Shown: positions 1-6,374 of the stretch, in pieces | Layout: the number at the start of each line of letters is the position of its first letter | Numbering within the stretch: the first letter of the stretch is position 1 | DNA from: an uncultured Collinsella sp. | GTDB lineage: Bacteria; Actinomycetota; Coriobacteriia; Coriobacteriales; Coriobacteriaceae | DNA length: 11,756 bases | Assembly: GCA_900552995.1 (NCBI GenBank) | Contig: USBX01000018.1 | Location: forward strand, 1 to 11,756 | Reading direction: 5' to 3' | Position numbers and translations under genes: made by a program | Notes under the pieces: model-generated | Seen by the model: the letters and a program-made list of their open reading frames with translations, nothing else | Told to the model about the DNA's origin: nothing | The model's database searches: none

Positions 1-21
1 GGAGATGTGTATAAGAGACAG
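1..21 (+). other. Nextera transposase adapter remnant (Read 2 side)
   Basis: Positions 3-21 are the 19-base Tn5 mosaic end used in Nextera tagmentation, and the two preceding G bases fit the end of the Read 2 adapter arm rather than the Read 1 arm. This is library sequence, not genome. Read on the plus strand it creates a false start giving the peptide MCIRDS, the head of a long antisense frame over the GH13 gene that should not be annotated. Confidence 0.97.
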
Positions 22-187
22 CCGCCGTGACCCGCCAAAAGCGGTTCTGCGGATTGCCATAGTAGAAGGCATTGGCACGCGAGAGCACCGAGGGAAACGA
101 CCCCAGCACCAAAACGCGCGAGCGCTCGTCAAACACGGGTTCAAACCCATGCTCAATATGTTGATAGCCCTCGTCGGACGCAGCCAT
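22..187 (-). CDS. DNA-deoxyinosine (hypoxanthine) glycosylase, N-terminal fragment
   Basis: The minus strand from the ATG at 187 reads about 55 residues before the contig end: MAASDEGYQHIEHGFEPVFD, then ERSRVLVLGSFPSVLSR and NAFYYGNPQNRFWRV. The GSFPS and YYGNPQNRFW motifs are those of the uracil-DNA-glycosylase superfamily branch annotated as hypoxanthine/deoxyinosine-DNA glycosylase, which removes deaminated adenine from DNA and starts base excision repair. The fold's first active-site loop is therefore present; the remaining two thirds of a protein of usually about 160-180 residues is missing because the assembly stops, not because of mutation. The start lies only 3 nt after the stop codon of the GH13 gene, with a GAGG-type ribosome binding site inside the end of that gene, so the two are probably translated from one message. 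The functional link between them is not obvious. Confidence 0.85.
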
Positions 188-190
188 GGC

Positions 191-1567
191 CTAGGCCCTC
201 AACAGATAGCGCACCTCGTAGGGCGCAAGCTCAAGGGAGCCAGCCAGCTCGACCGTGGGCACGCCATCGGCAAGCAGGTCGACAAAGGACCCGTTGAGCT
301 CGCCGGCGCCAAAGGTGTAAGGCTCGCCCACGGCGTTCACCGCCACGAGCACCGTCGCGTCATCACAGGCGCGCTCGAACAGCAGCTGCTTGTTCTGGAT
401 CACCACGTTGCGATAGGCACCGTAGTTGAGAGCACAGGCCGCCGCGTCATCGGCCGAGCGAAGGTGCGCAAGCTGCGTGATGAACGCCGTCAGCTCGTTG
501 GGCGCAGGCTCATCGAGCGCAGGTCGCAGCGCCCAGTCACCATCGGGGCCGCCCTTTTCGCCGGCAATCCCCCACTCGCTGCCATAGTAGACGCACGGAA
601 TGCCCGGCATGCCAAAGAGCATGCCATAGGCGGGACGCAGGCACGACTTGTCGGTGAGGATGCTCGCCAGGCGCGGCACGTCGTGGTTGTCGACAAACGA
701 CAGCAGGTGTTTGCCGCGGTAGATGCACCACGGATCGCCGCCAAACTGGCGATGCAGCGAATGGGCAATCTCGAACATGTTGACCGAGTTAAAGCTGGAG
801 TACAGGCCCTTGTAGCACTCGTAGTTGGTGCAGGAGTCAAGCATCTCGTAGTTGACGATCTGGTTGTAGTCGCCGTGGAGCGTCTCGCCGATCAGCACAA
901 AATCGGGCTTGAGCTCGCGGGTAAAGGTATGCAGACGACGCATGAAGTCGCGGTCGAGCATATAGGCAACGTCCAGGCGCAGGCCGTCGACGCCAAAGAC
1001 CTCGGCCCAGCGGCGCACGGACTCGAGCAGGTAATCGACCACAGCGGGATTTTGCAGGTTGAGCTTCACGAGCTCAAAATGGCCTTCCCAACCCTCGTAC
1101 CAAAAGCCGTCGCCATAGCAGGAGTCGCCGTCAAAGCTAATGTGGAACCAGTCCTTGTACGGCGAGTCCCACTTACGCTCCTGCACATCACGGAAGGCCC
1201 AGAAGCCGCGGCCGACGTGGTTGAAGACCGCATCGAGCACCACACGGATGCCATGGGCGTGCAGCGTCTCGCATACGGCGGCAAAATCGGCATCCCCGCC
1301 CAGGCGGCGGTCGACATGGCGCAGGCTGCGCGTATCGTAGCCGTGGCTGTCGGATTCGAGCGGCGGGTTGATGAGCACAGCGCCAACGCCGAGTTCTTGC
1401 AGGTAGTCAGCCCATTGGGCGATCTTCATGATGGGTGCATCGGGGTTGGGCGCAGCGTTGACAGCCTGGGCGAGTTCATCCTCGGCAACGGGAGCGGCGT
1501 TTTCGCGCGGAGCTCCGCAAAAGCCCAGCGGATAGATCTGATAGAACGTCGTCTCGTATGCCCACAT
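191..1567 (-). CDS. GH13 alpha-amylase family glycoside hydrolase, cytoplasmic
   Basis: A 458-residue protein with all four conserved regions of the GH13 alpha-glucan hydrolase barrel: DAVFNH at 112-117, GLRLDVAYM at 195-203 with the expected nucleophile D199, LIGETLHGD at 225-233 with the acid/base E228, and FVDNHD at 291-296 with D296. HGYDT and VDRRLG near residues 75-90 also fit. The C-terminal 90 residues look like the usual small beta domain. There is no signal peptide, so it should act inside the cell on maltodextrins or short alpha-glucans. It is shorter than neopullulanases and cyclomaltodextrinases of GH13_20, lacking their N-terminal domain; exact specificity cannot be read from the sequence. 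The ATG at 1567 is supported by GGGAGG at 1573-1578, five bases upstream. The next gene downstream, the glycosylase, starts 3 nt after its TAG stop. A possible role is breakdown of imported oligosaccharides together with the sugar genes further right. Confidence 0.92.
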   Translation of the reverse strand: MWAYETTFYQIYPLGFCGAPRENAAPVAEDELAQAVNAAPNPDAPIMKIAQWADYLQELGVGAVLINPPLESDSHGYDTRSLRHVDRRLGGDADFAAVCETLHAHGIRVVLDAVFNHVGRGFWAFRDVQERKWDSPYKDWFHISFDGDSCYGDGFWYEGWEGHFELVKLNLQNPAVVDYLLESVRRWAEVFGVDGLRLDVAYMLDRDFMRRLHTFTRELKPDFVLIGETLHGDYNQIVNYEMLDSCTNYECYKGLYSSFNSVNMFEIAHSLHRQFGGDPWCIYRGKHLLSFVDNHDVPRLASILTDKSCLRPAYGMLFGMPGIPCVYYGSEWGIAGEKGGPDGDWALRPALDEPAPNELTAFITQLAHLRSADDAAACALNYGAYRNVVIQNKQLLFERACDDATVLVAVNAVGEPYTFGAGELNGSFVDLLADGVPTVELAGSLELAPYEVRYLLRA

Positions 1568-1638
1568 AGCAACCTCCCGGTAAGCTCAACACAACGATAT
1601 CCATTGTATGCCCGGCTTGTATCCTCTCCCCCAAAATA

Positions 1639-1705
1639 AGTTGCGGTGAAATAATTCCTGCTTGGGCCTTCAGAGGCCTTAAACAGGAGCTATTCCACCG
1701 CAGCT
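1639..1705 (-). repeat. Large imperfect hairpin between sotB and GH13 gene
   Basis: Arms 1642-1660 (TGCGGTGAAATAATTCCTG) and 1684-1702 pair at 15 of 19 positions, plus one G-U pair in one orientation, and the stem can be extended to 1639/1705. Inside it sits a second perfect stem, GGCCT at 1665-1669 with AGGCC at 1674-1678 around a TCAG loop. On the minus strand the structure follows the sotB stop codon by about 15 nt and is followed by TATTTTGGGG, so it could end sotB transcription, although the T run is short. Its size and nested symmetry also suit a dispersed palindromic repeat of the genome. The choice between the two is open. Confidence 0.6.
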
Positions 1706-1720
1706 GATGAGGGGACGTGA

Positions 1721-2917
1721 TTAGGCGACGGGCTTTGCGCGGCGTATGGCTGGGAACAGTACGGTGATGGCAAGGATGACGCCCACGACGGTAATCGCCC
1801 CGCCCGCAAAGCCAATCCAAGCGATACCGGGACCCGAAACCACGGCGCCGCCGATTGCGGTGCCCGTGCCGATACCGAGGTTAAACAGGCCCGAGAAGAT
1901 CGACATGGCGACGGCCGACGAATCCGCCGGCGTGTACTTGATGAGCTCGGCCTGGAACGCAACGTTAAAGGCCGTGGAGCAGCAGCCCCATAGCGCGCAG
2001 ACGGCAAGCACTGCTACGAGCGACGATGCGACCGGACCCACGAGCAGCAGAGCCACCGGCACGCCGGAGAGCGTGATAGCCAAGAACGGGAAGCGATGCC
2101 CATCGAACAGGCGGCCAAACAGCCAGCTTCCGAGCAGACCAGAGCAGCCAAACGCCGTCAGCGTCATGGTAATAGCGCTTGCGTCGACGTGCGCGACCTG
2201 CGCCAGGAACGGCTCGATATAGCTGTAACCCGCATAATAGCCGGTCGCCATAAAGACCGTGACCGCGTAGAGCGCAATCAGGAACGGGTTCTTGAGCAGC
2301 TCGGGCAGCTGTTTGACGGTAAAGCGCTCGCCCGCCGGCATGGCCGGGAACACCGCGGCCTGGTAGACAACCGCGACAGCCGAGAGGGCCCCGACCGCGG
2401 CGAATGTCATGCGCCAGCCCACGGCCAGTCCGATGGCGCGGCCGATCGGCAGGCCAAAGATCTGCGCGATGGACGAGCCCGTGGCGATCATGCTAATGGC
2501 GAGCGCCCCGTGGCGACTGTCGACCAGGCGCGAGGCCATAATCGAGGCGACCGACCAGAACACGGCATGTGCGCAAGCGACCACCAGGCGCGCACAGACC
2601 AGGATGGGATATGTCGGTGCCACAGCGGACAGGAACTGACCCAGAGAAAACACGGCGAGCACGCCGAGCAGCATCCGTTTGAATTCAAAACGCGAGGCAA
2701 ACACCATGAGCGGCAGCGACAGCAGCATGACGCCCCAGGCATAAACCGAGATCATGATGCCCGCCTGGGCCTCGGTGAGCGAAAACGACGTGGCGATGTC
2801 GGTTAGCAGGCCGATGGGCATAAACTCCGACGTGTTGAACACGACCGCGCAGCAGGTGAGCCCGATAAGCGGGAGCCACTGCCCGAGCGTGATACCACCT
2901 TGCTTTGTTTGAGCCAT
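1721..2917 (-). CDS. sotB: SotB-like sugar efflux transporter (MFS, DHA1 family)
   Basis: A 398-residue polytopic protein of major facilitator length with about 12 hydrophobic segments. The N-terminal stretch with NTSEFMPIGLL at 28-38, VYAWGVMLLSLPLM at 58-71, AHAVFWSVAS at 116-125 and GLPIGRAIGLAVGWR at 155-169 closely resembles SotB/YdeA, the proton-linked exporter of sugars such as arabinose and IPTG-like galactosides in enterobacteria; drug exporters of the same DHA1 family are the alternative. It would sit in the cytoplasmic membrane. The ATG at 2917 has GGAGAGG at 2927-2933, nine bases upstream, and an extended -10 promoter lies further upstream, so the gene probably has its own transcript. 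Placed beside a GH13 enzyme and a PTS cassette, a role in relieving sugar or sugar-phosphate stress is plausible but inferred. Substrate cannot be deduced from sequence. Confidence 0.85.
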   Translation of the reverse strand: MAQTKQGGITLGQWLPLIGLTCCAVVFNTSEFMPIGLLTDIATSFSLTEAQAGIMISVYAWGVMLLSLPLMVFASRFEFKRMLLGVLAVFSLGQFLSAVAPTYPILVCARLVVACAHAVFWSVASIMASRLVDSRHGALAISMIATGSSIAQIFGLPIGRAIGLAVGWRMTFAAVGALSAVAVVYQAAVFPAMPAGERFTVKQLPELLKNPFLIALYAVTVFMATGYYAGYSYIEPFLAQVAHVDASAITMTLTAFGCSGLLGSWLFGRLFDGHRFPFLAITLSGVPVALLLVGPVASSLVAVLAVCALWGCCSTAFNVAFQAELIKYTPADSSAVAMSIFSGLFNLGIGTGTAIGGAVVSGPGIAWIGFAGGAITVVGVILAITVLFPAIRRAKPVA

Positions 2918-2954
2918 ATAGGAAAACCTCTCCGATCATCTAGAGCGGTGGGCG

Positions 2955-2963
2955 ATTATAGCA
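2955..2963 (-). promoter_or_regulatory. Extended -10 promoter for sotB
   Basis: On the minus strand this reads TGCTATAAT, a perfect consensus -10 hexamer preceded by the TGn extension. No good -35 hexamer lies 17 nt upstream (TCATTT there), as is common for extended -10 promoters. It would start transcription about 30 nt before the sotB ATG, ahead of the GGAGAGG ribosome binding site. Confidence 0.6.
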
Positions 2964-3092
2964 ATGAGAAGTCTATAAAATGAGCAACAAAAGAATTCTT
3001 GGAAAACGATCGTTAACAGATGGCGCGCCAATTCTGCTTAGAAAGCAAGGTACGCAGAAACTCAGTGTCGAAAACGCGGCTTCATCTTCGGG

Positions 3093-3920
3093 CTATCGCG
3101 CCTGCTCGGATACGCACAAGGACACCCCCATGAGCACGTCAATTTCAAGCCAACTCGCAACCGCACAATGAACTAGCAAAAGCAGCATATAAGCAAACGC
3201 CCCATAATAAAGTCCCTCATGTACAAGCGCCGTCACTGAAAGTGCCGACGGCAGCGCCGCACTCGAAACTACCCATCCAACAAGAACCTGGATAGCGCAA
3301 CTTGCAACCAGGTTCCATGCCACCAGCAGCGTTGCGGGACGCGCGATTTCCCTGCAGGAGGAACGAAGCACCGTGACCGAACGCATGATGTAGCGTGGTG
3401 CAAACCGAATGCCTCGTAGTCCCCTCTGCTCCACGTCCGCATCTTCTATTAACACGAATACGAACGACGCGGAAAGAAGCGTCACGATTACTGCCACCAC
3501 AAGCGAGCACAACACCCCGAGCTGGCTACTCGCAAGCGAGGCAAAGACTACAATTGCCGATAAAATCAAGTGAACCAAATAAATTAGCAGCGCCCCAGAA
3601 ATCTGGAGGGGAACCGTCGAGGCCAAGAGATAAACCGGAGGGGTTCGAGCAGGTTGCACCGTCTCTTTGGACCGGTCGACGGCAAATAATGAAAAAGCCA
3701 CATTCGATAGAAGCAGGTTTAAAAAGGCCGCGACCACAGTGCAAATAAGCGTAATGGACGGATTGATATAGGCGAGCTCAGTTGCAACGTTTGATACACC
3801 AATTTGAAGCGCGCTCATAACAAACAAGGGGATATATAACGCCATCGTACAGCCACTCCGGCATCCCTTCGCCCGATCGCCCGATTCCAGAAAGACATTG
3901 AAGTTCTCTCGCAAGTTCAC
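3093..3920 (-). CDS. Six-helix membrane protein of unknown function
   Basis: A 275-residue protein I do not recognise. It has a short polar N-terminus, then hydrophobic segments at about 26-44, 55-80, 97-130, 133-157, 194-220 and 236-258, consistent with roughly six membrane helices in the cytoplasmic membrane. A charged stretch at 158-193 (IEDADVEQRGLRG, then RSSCREIARP) separates helices four and five and is the only sizeable soluble loop. It contains eight or so cysteines but no clear catalytic motif, no ABC or permease signature. The longest reading starts with GTG at 3920 behind a poor ribosome binding site; an alternative start is the ATG for residue 26 (MALYIPLFVMS, codon near 3845), which has CCGGAG about ten bases upstream. 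It lies 90 nt downstream of the GH4 gene on the same strand and may be co-transcribed. Its base composition is low compared with sotB and feoB. Confidence 0.75.
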   Translation of the reverse strand: MNLRENFNVFLESGDRAKGCRSGCTMALYIPLFVMSALQIGVSNVATELAYINPSITLICTVVAAFLNLLLSNVAFSLFAVDRSKETVQPARTPPVYLLASTVPLQISGALLIYLVHLILSAIVVFASLASSQLGVLCSLVVAVIVTLLSASFVFVLIEDADVEQRGLRGIRFAPRYIMRSVTVLRSSCREIARPATLLVAWNLVASCAIQVLVGWVVSSAALPSALSVTALVHEGLYYGAFAYMLLLLVHCAVASWLEIDVLMGVSLCVSEQAR

Positions 3921-3945
3921 TCTATACCCGTTTTCTTACTAGGCA

Positions 3946-3981
3946 GGGCGAACGGGCGCCAATATAAACGCCGGTCCGCCC
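3946..3981 (-). terminator. Possible hairpin after the GH4 gene
   Basis: On the minus strand GGGCG (3977-3981) pairs with CGCCC (3946-3950), and inside it GGCG pairs with CGCC (3969-3972 with 3955-3958) around a 10-nt loop, with a 4x4 internal loop between the two stems. No T run follows, so this is at best a weak or factor-dependent terminator, or a processing stem between the GH4 gene and the membrane protein gene. Confidence 0.3.
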
Positions 3982-4010
3982 ATCCATAATTTCTAGTTTT
4001 AACGTCCAGA

Positions 4011-5384
4011 CTAGTCTGTCCAGCCGTCGATGTAGTCGCGGTTAAGCTCAAAGTACTGCGCGGCGATATCTTTCGCCAAGGAGTACGAATTAACGAGCGG
4101 GTGCATCGCGAGGCTCTCGACAATGTCGCGCTTCGATCGGTTAACGATGCCACGCGCCACGGTGCGCTCGTAGTACTTGACGCGACGAATCAATTCGAGG
4201 TTTCCCGCAGGCACAGAATCGGCTTCGACGCGATGCGGTACGCAGCCATCGGTGGAGATATCGCACGTTGACTCAATGACATCTGTATCGAGAAGGCCGG
4301 GGATGGCACCATTGTTGGGGGTGCACAGGATCATCTGCTGCGTCTTGCCAGAGCGAGCAATATCCATGAAACGGAGCGCGACACCCGCGTATCCACCAGC
4401 ATCTTTGCCGTACACGTCAAACGTCCACGGCTTGTCGCGGTGAATACCCGTCTCGGCCGCCATGTAGTTGTTTTCGCGCATTCCGTACCACTTCTCAAAG
4501 CACGCGAGGCCTTTTTCGAAGTCGTTCTCAATATCGATAGATGCAAGCTCGCTCGTCATTTCTCGATTAATTTCTTCGATGAGTTCGCCGCGCGTCTGGG
4601 GCGAAGAGAGAACGTTGGCAACGGCGCGCTCGCGATAGTAGAAATAGTATAGGTACTCATTTGGCACGCATCCGCGATTTAGGACGAGGTCCTTCTCGAA
4701 GAACCTAAGATCTGTATGAGCATATGCCCCGTCGTCGTGGATCAAGTCGGGCATGATGTCCTCGCCGTCAACCGTCACATTGCGGAAGAACGAGAGGTGG
4801 TTGAGTCCATAGCACTCGCCCTGAACCGATGCGGGATCAACGCCTTTATACTCGGCAAACTGATGCAACATGCCCGAGGGGGCATCGCAAATGCCATAAG
4901 TAAAATCATAGCCCATATCGCGTAGGGCCTGAGATACGACGCCAGCGGGATTAGTAAAGTTAAACACCTTGACGCCCGGCTTTGCGTACTTCTTGATTAA
5001 CTCGCAATACGAAGCAAGCGCAGGGACGGAGCGCATGGCAAAAGACACGCCGGCTGCGCCAGTCGTCTCTTGGCCAAGAACCCCATGTGAAAGAGCAATG
5101 CGCTCATCGCGAACGCGCATATGGTCCCCACCGACGCGAATCGTCGTGATCACGTAATCGGCGTCCTTAACGGCCTCGACCGCATCGCCCGTCAGTGAAA
5201 AATTAAGCGTGGGGCAAAGCATGCCCGAGACATGGGCGGCAAGGCCACCGTAGATGCGCAGCTTCTCGGGATCATTGTCCATAAACACAAGCTCGTCGAT
5301 TCCAAGCGATGACGCCTGCTGGGCTATGCTCTTTGCCAAAAACATGGAGCGGACGCCACCGCCCCCTATGACCGTAAGTTTCAT
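4011..5384 (-). CDS. GH4 family 6-phospho-glycosidase, probably alpha-specific
   Basis: A 457-residue NAD- and metal-dependent glycosidase of family GH4, which hydrolyses 6-phosphorylated disaccharides made by a PTS permease through an oxidation-elimination mechanism. Seen in order: the Rossmann dinucleotide site VIGGGGVRS at 5-13, NFTNPAG at 142-148, the metal-binding C166 in ICDAPSG, the second metal ligand H196 in GLNHLSF, and a tyrosine-rich stretch EYLYYFYY at 243-250 that should hold the catalytic base. Literature on the family describes CDMP in alpha-specific members such as GlvA, where the Asp acts as acid, and CN(V/I)P in beta-specific ones; CDAP here keeps the Asp and argues for alpha-glucosides. 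The ATG at 5384 is chosen because the family starts with this MKLTVIGGGG; it has GGGGG eight bases upstream. A longer in-frame opening to 5585 runs across the divergent control region and is rejected. Divergent from the RpiR regulator. Annotation pipelines would probably call it 6-phospho-beta-glucosidase. Confidence 0.9.
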   Translation of the reverse strand: MKLTVIGGGGVRSMFLAKSIAQQASSLGIDELVFMDNDPEKLRIYGGLAAHVSGMLCPTLNFSLTGDAVEAVKDADYVITTIRVGGDHMRVRDERIALSHGVLGQETTGAAGVSFAMRSVPALASYCELIKKYAKPGVKVFNFTNPAGVVSQALRDMGYDFTYGICDAPSGMLHQFAEYKGVDPASVQGECYGLNHLSFFRNVTVDGEDIMPDLIHDDGAYAHTDLRFFEKDLVLNRGCVPNEYLYYFYYRERAVANVLSSPQTRGELIEEINREMTSELASIDIENDFEKGLACFEKWYGMRENNYMAAETGIHRDKPWTFDVYGKDAGGYAGVALRFMDIARSGKTQQMILCTPNNGAIPGLLDTDVIESTCDISTDGCVPHRVEADSVPAGNLELIRRVKYYERTVARGIVNRSKRDIVESLAMHPLVNSYSLAKDIAAQYFELNRDYIDGWTD

Positions 5385-5433
5385 ATCGAAACCCCCAATT
5401 AGCACATTCAATATTGCATGGTTCGCCTGTGTA

Positions 5434-5448
5434 TGGATATTGTATCCA
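5434..5448. promoter_or_regulatory. Palindrome in the GH4-rpiR gap, candidate operator
   Basis: TGGATA-TTG-TATCCA is a perfect 6-bp inverted repeat with a 3-bp centre. It sits between divergently transcribed genes and contains -10-like hexamers on both strands: TATTGT (5438-5443) on plus, 18 nt after a weak -35 TTGCAT (5414-5419), and TACAAT (5439-5444) on minus. A regulator bound here could block both promoters. Binding by the adjacent RpiR protein is an inference. A second small palindrome, CAATATTG, is at 5409-5416. Confidence 0.5.
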
Positions 5449-5456
5449 GCATGGAG

Positions 5457-5551
5457 GGCCGCTTCCCGCCCCGGCTGCAAGGCGGGAAAGGAATTCCCCA
5501 AGGAGTTATTATTTACGCAACGGAAGCGGCCACACACGTCCGGCGGGAAGG
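5457..5551 (+). promoter_or_regulatory. rpiR leader with competing hairpins, one covering the RBS
   Basis: The segment GGCCGCTTCC (5457-5466) with its continuation CCGCC can pair in three exclusive ways: TTCCCGCC (5463-5470) with GGCGGGAA at 5481-5488 across a 10-nt loop; CTTCCCGCC (5462-5470) with GGCGGGAAG at 5542-5550, which covers the rpiR ribosome binding site; and GGCCGCTTCC with GGAAGCGGCC at 5522-5531. All three are perfect matches of 8 to 10 bp. This pattern suits a translational or transcriptional switch in the 5' leader of rpiR. No known riboswitch class is recognised, and no T run follows the first hairpin. Confidence 0.45.
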
Positions 5552-5559
5552 AAGCACCG

Positions 5560-6312
5560 ATGGTTGATAAAAAGCAGATTTCCAAGCTCTACTCAGCCGC
5601 AAAGCTATCCGAAACCGAGCAAAGCGTACTCGAATACCTACTCAACAATATCGACACCCTCGATGATATTGGCATAAAACCCGTCGCCATGGCATGCTTT
5701 ACCAGCATGACGACAGTCATCAGGCTTTCGAAAAAGCTCGGCTACCGTGGCTACCGCGAAATGATGTACGACCTCAAGCACCTTCAGCATGTCTCCCGCG
5801 AAATGAATCAATCACTCAAAGACAGTAGCGTCCACTTCGTATGCCACACCGGAGATGTAGACGTATTCATCGCCGCCCTGCATCGCAACAGAATGATCGG
5901 AGTAAACGGAGAGGGCTTCTCACGCATCGTTGCGCAGTACATGGCGACCAAGCTCGTTGGACTTGGCTTTTTGGCCGTCATACAGGACTTCCTAGAAACC
6001 GATCAGTTTGTCGAATCCAACCGAAATACGCTCAGCTGCATGATGCTCATATCCAAATCGGGTCAGACAGAAGCCATCCTGGAAACCGCAAGGGCATGCC
6101 ACGACGCGGGCATTACGACCCTCGCGTTTACCGGCAACGAAGACAGCGAGCTCGCCAAGACGGCAGACGCGATCTTTACGATACATGACGATCACCCAAT
6201 GGATCTTAAGAACGTTAAGCCTAACTGCTTTACCGGAAGTTGTATTCTTGCATTCGAAGAACTATTGAGTATCTGCCTTGACAATCTAAAACAAGAAGGC
6301 TTGGCCCCCTAA
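5560..6312 (+). CDS. RpiR-family transcriptional regulator with SIS domain
   Basis: A 250-residue regulator. Residues 1-77 form the RpiR-type helix-turn-helix domain (LSETEQSVLEYLLNNID, then SMTTVIRLSKKLGYRGYREM at 49-68), and residues about 100-245 form a sugar isomerase (SIS) sensor domain with the phosphosugar-binding stretch LISKSGQTEAI at 163-173 followed by AGITTLAFTG at 183-192. Such proteins bind DNA as dimers and respond to sugar phosphates. The ATG at 5560 has AAGGAAG ending six bases upstream; an in-frame opening back to 5254 overlaps the GH4 start and is rejected. It is the only plus-strand gene in the window, divergent from the GH4 gene and converging with the EIICB gene, so it most likely controls both. 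This is the same set of families as glvA-glvR-glvC of B. subtilis, where the regulator activates; whether this one activates or represses is unknown. Confidence 0.92.
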   Translation: MVDKKQISKLYSAAKLSETEQSVLEYLLNNIDTLDDIGIKPVAMACFTSMTTVIRLSKKLGYRGYREMMYDLKHLQHVSREMNQSLKDSSVHFVCHTGDVDVFIAALHRNRMIGVNGEGFSRIVAQYMATKLVGLGFLAVIQDFLETDQFVESNRNTLSCMMLISKSGQTEAILETARACHDAGITTLAFTGNEDSELAKTADAIFTIHDDHPMDLKNVKPNCFTGSCILAFEELLSICLDNLKQEGLAP

Positions 6313-6335
6313 ATCATGCGATAGGAAGCCAAGCC
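6298..6335 (-). terminator. Directional terminator of the EIICB gene
   Basis: On the minus strand, 40 nt past the EIICB stop codon, GGCTTGGC (complement of 6328-6335) pairs with GCCAAGCC (complement of 6298-6305). The stem continues inward for six more pairs, two of them G-U, to a 10-nt loop, and the sequence TTCTTGTTTT follows. On the plus strand the two G-U pairs become C-A mismatches and no T run follows, so it works best for the minus strand. The element overlaps the last codons and stop of rpiR. A second small stem, AATTGC/GCAATT, is at 6340-6356. Confidence 0.7.
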
Positions 6336-6374
6336 CTGGAATTGCGCTATGCAATTGAAAGCCACTTGCGCGTT

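Noticed and set aside
5..1639. Long plus-strand open frame of 544 codons
   Set aside because: It starts inside the adapter and is antisense to the GH13 gene, whose four catalytic regions are intact; its protein is rich in Arg, His and Val without any recognisable domain.
2096..2806. Plus-strand open frame of 236 codons
   Set aside because: Antisense to sotB in a high G+C region; very rich in Arg, His, Asp and Gln, typical of a shadow frame.
3007..3045. Restriction-like palindromes GTTAAC and GGCGCGCC near 3012-3031
   Set aside because: Single short palindromes without arms or a T run; they do not form a credible terminator or attachment site.
2980..3171. 63-codon plus-strand frame starting MSNKRILGKR
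   Set aside because: It has only a weak GAGAAG upstream, overlaps the end of the membrane protein gene on the other strand and shows no domain; coding is possible but unsupported.
5500..5558. Possible leader peptide after AAGGAG at 5500-5505
   Set aside because: The only start at a suitable distance would be ATT, and the reading has no feature of a known leader peptide.
5385..5585. 67-codon N-terminal extension of the GH4 protein
   Set aside because: It precedes the family-typical start MKLTVIGGGG and would overlap the rpiR start and the whole divergent control region.
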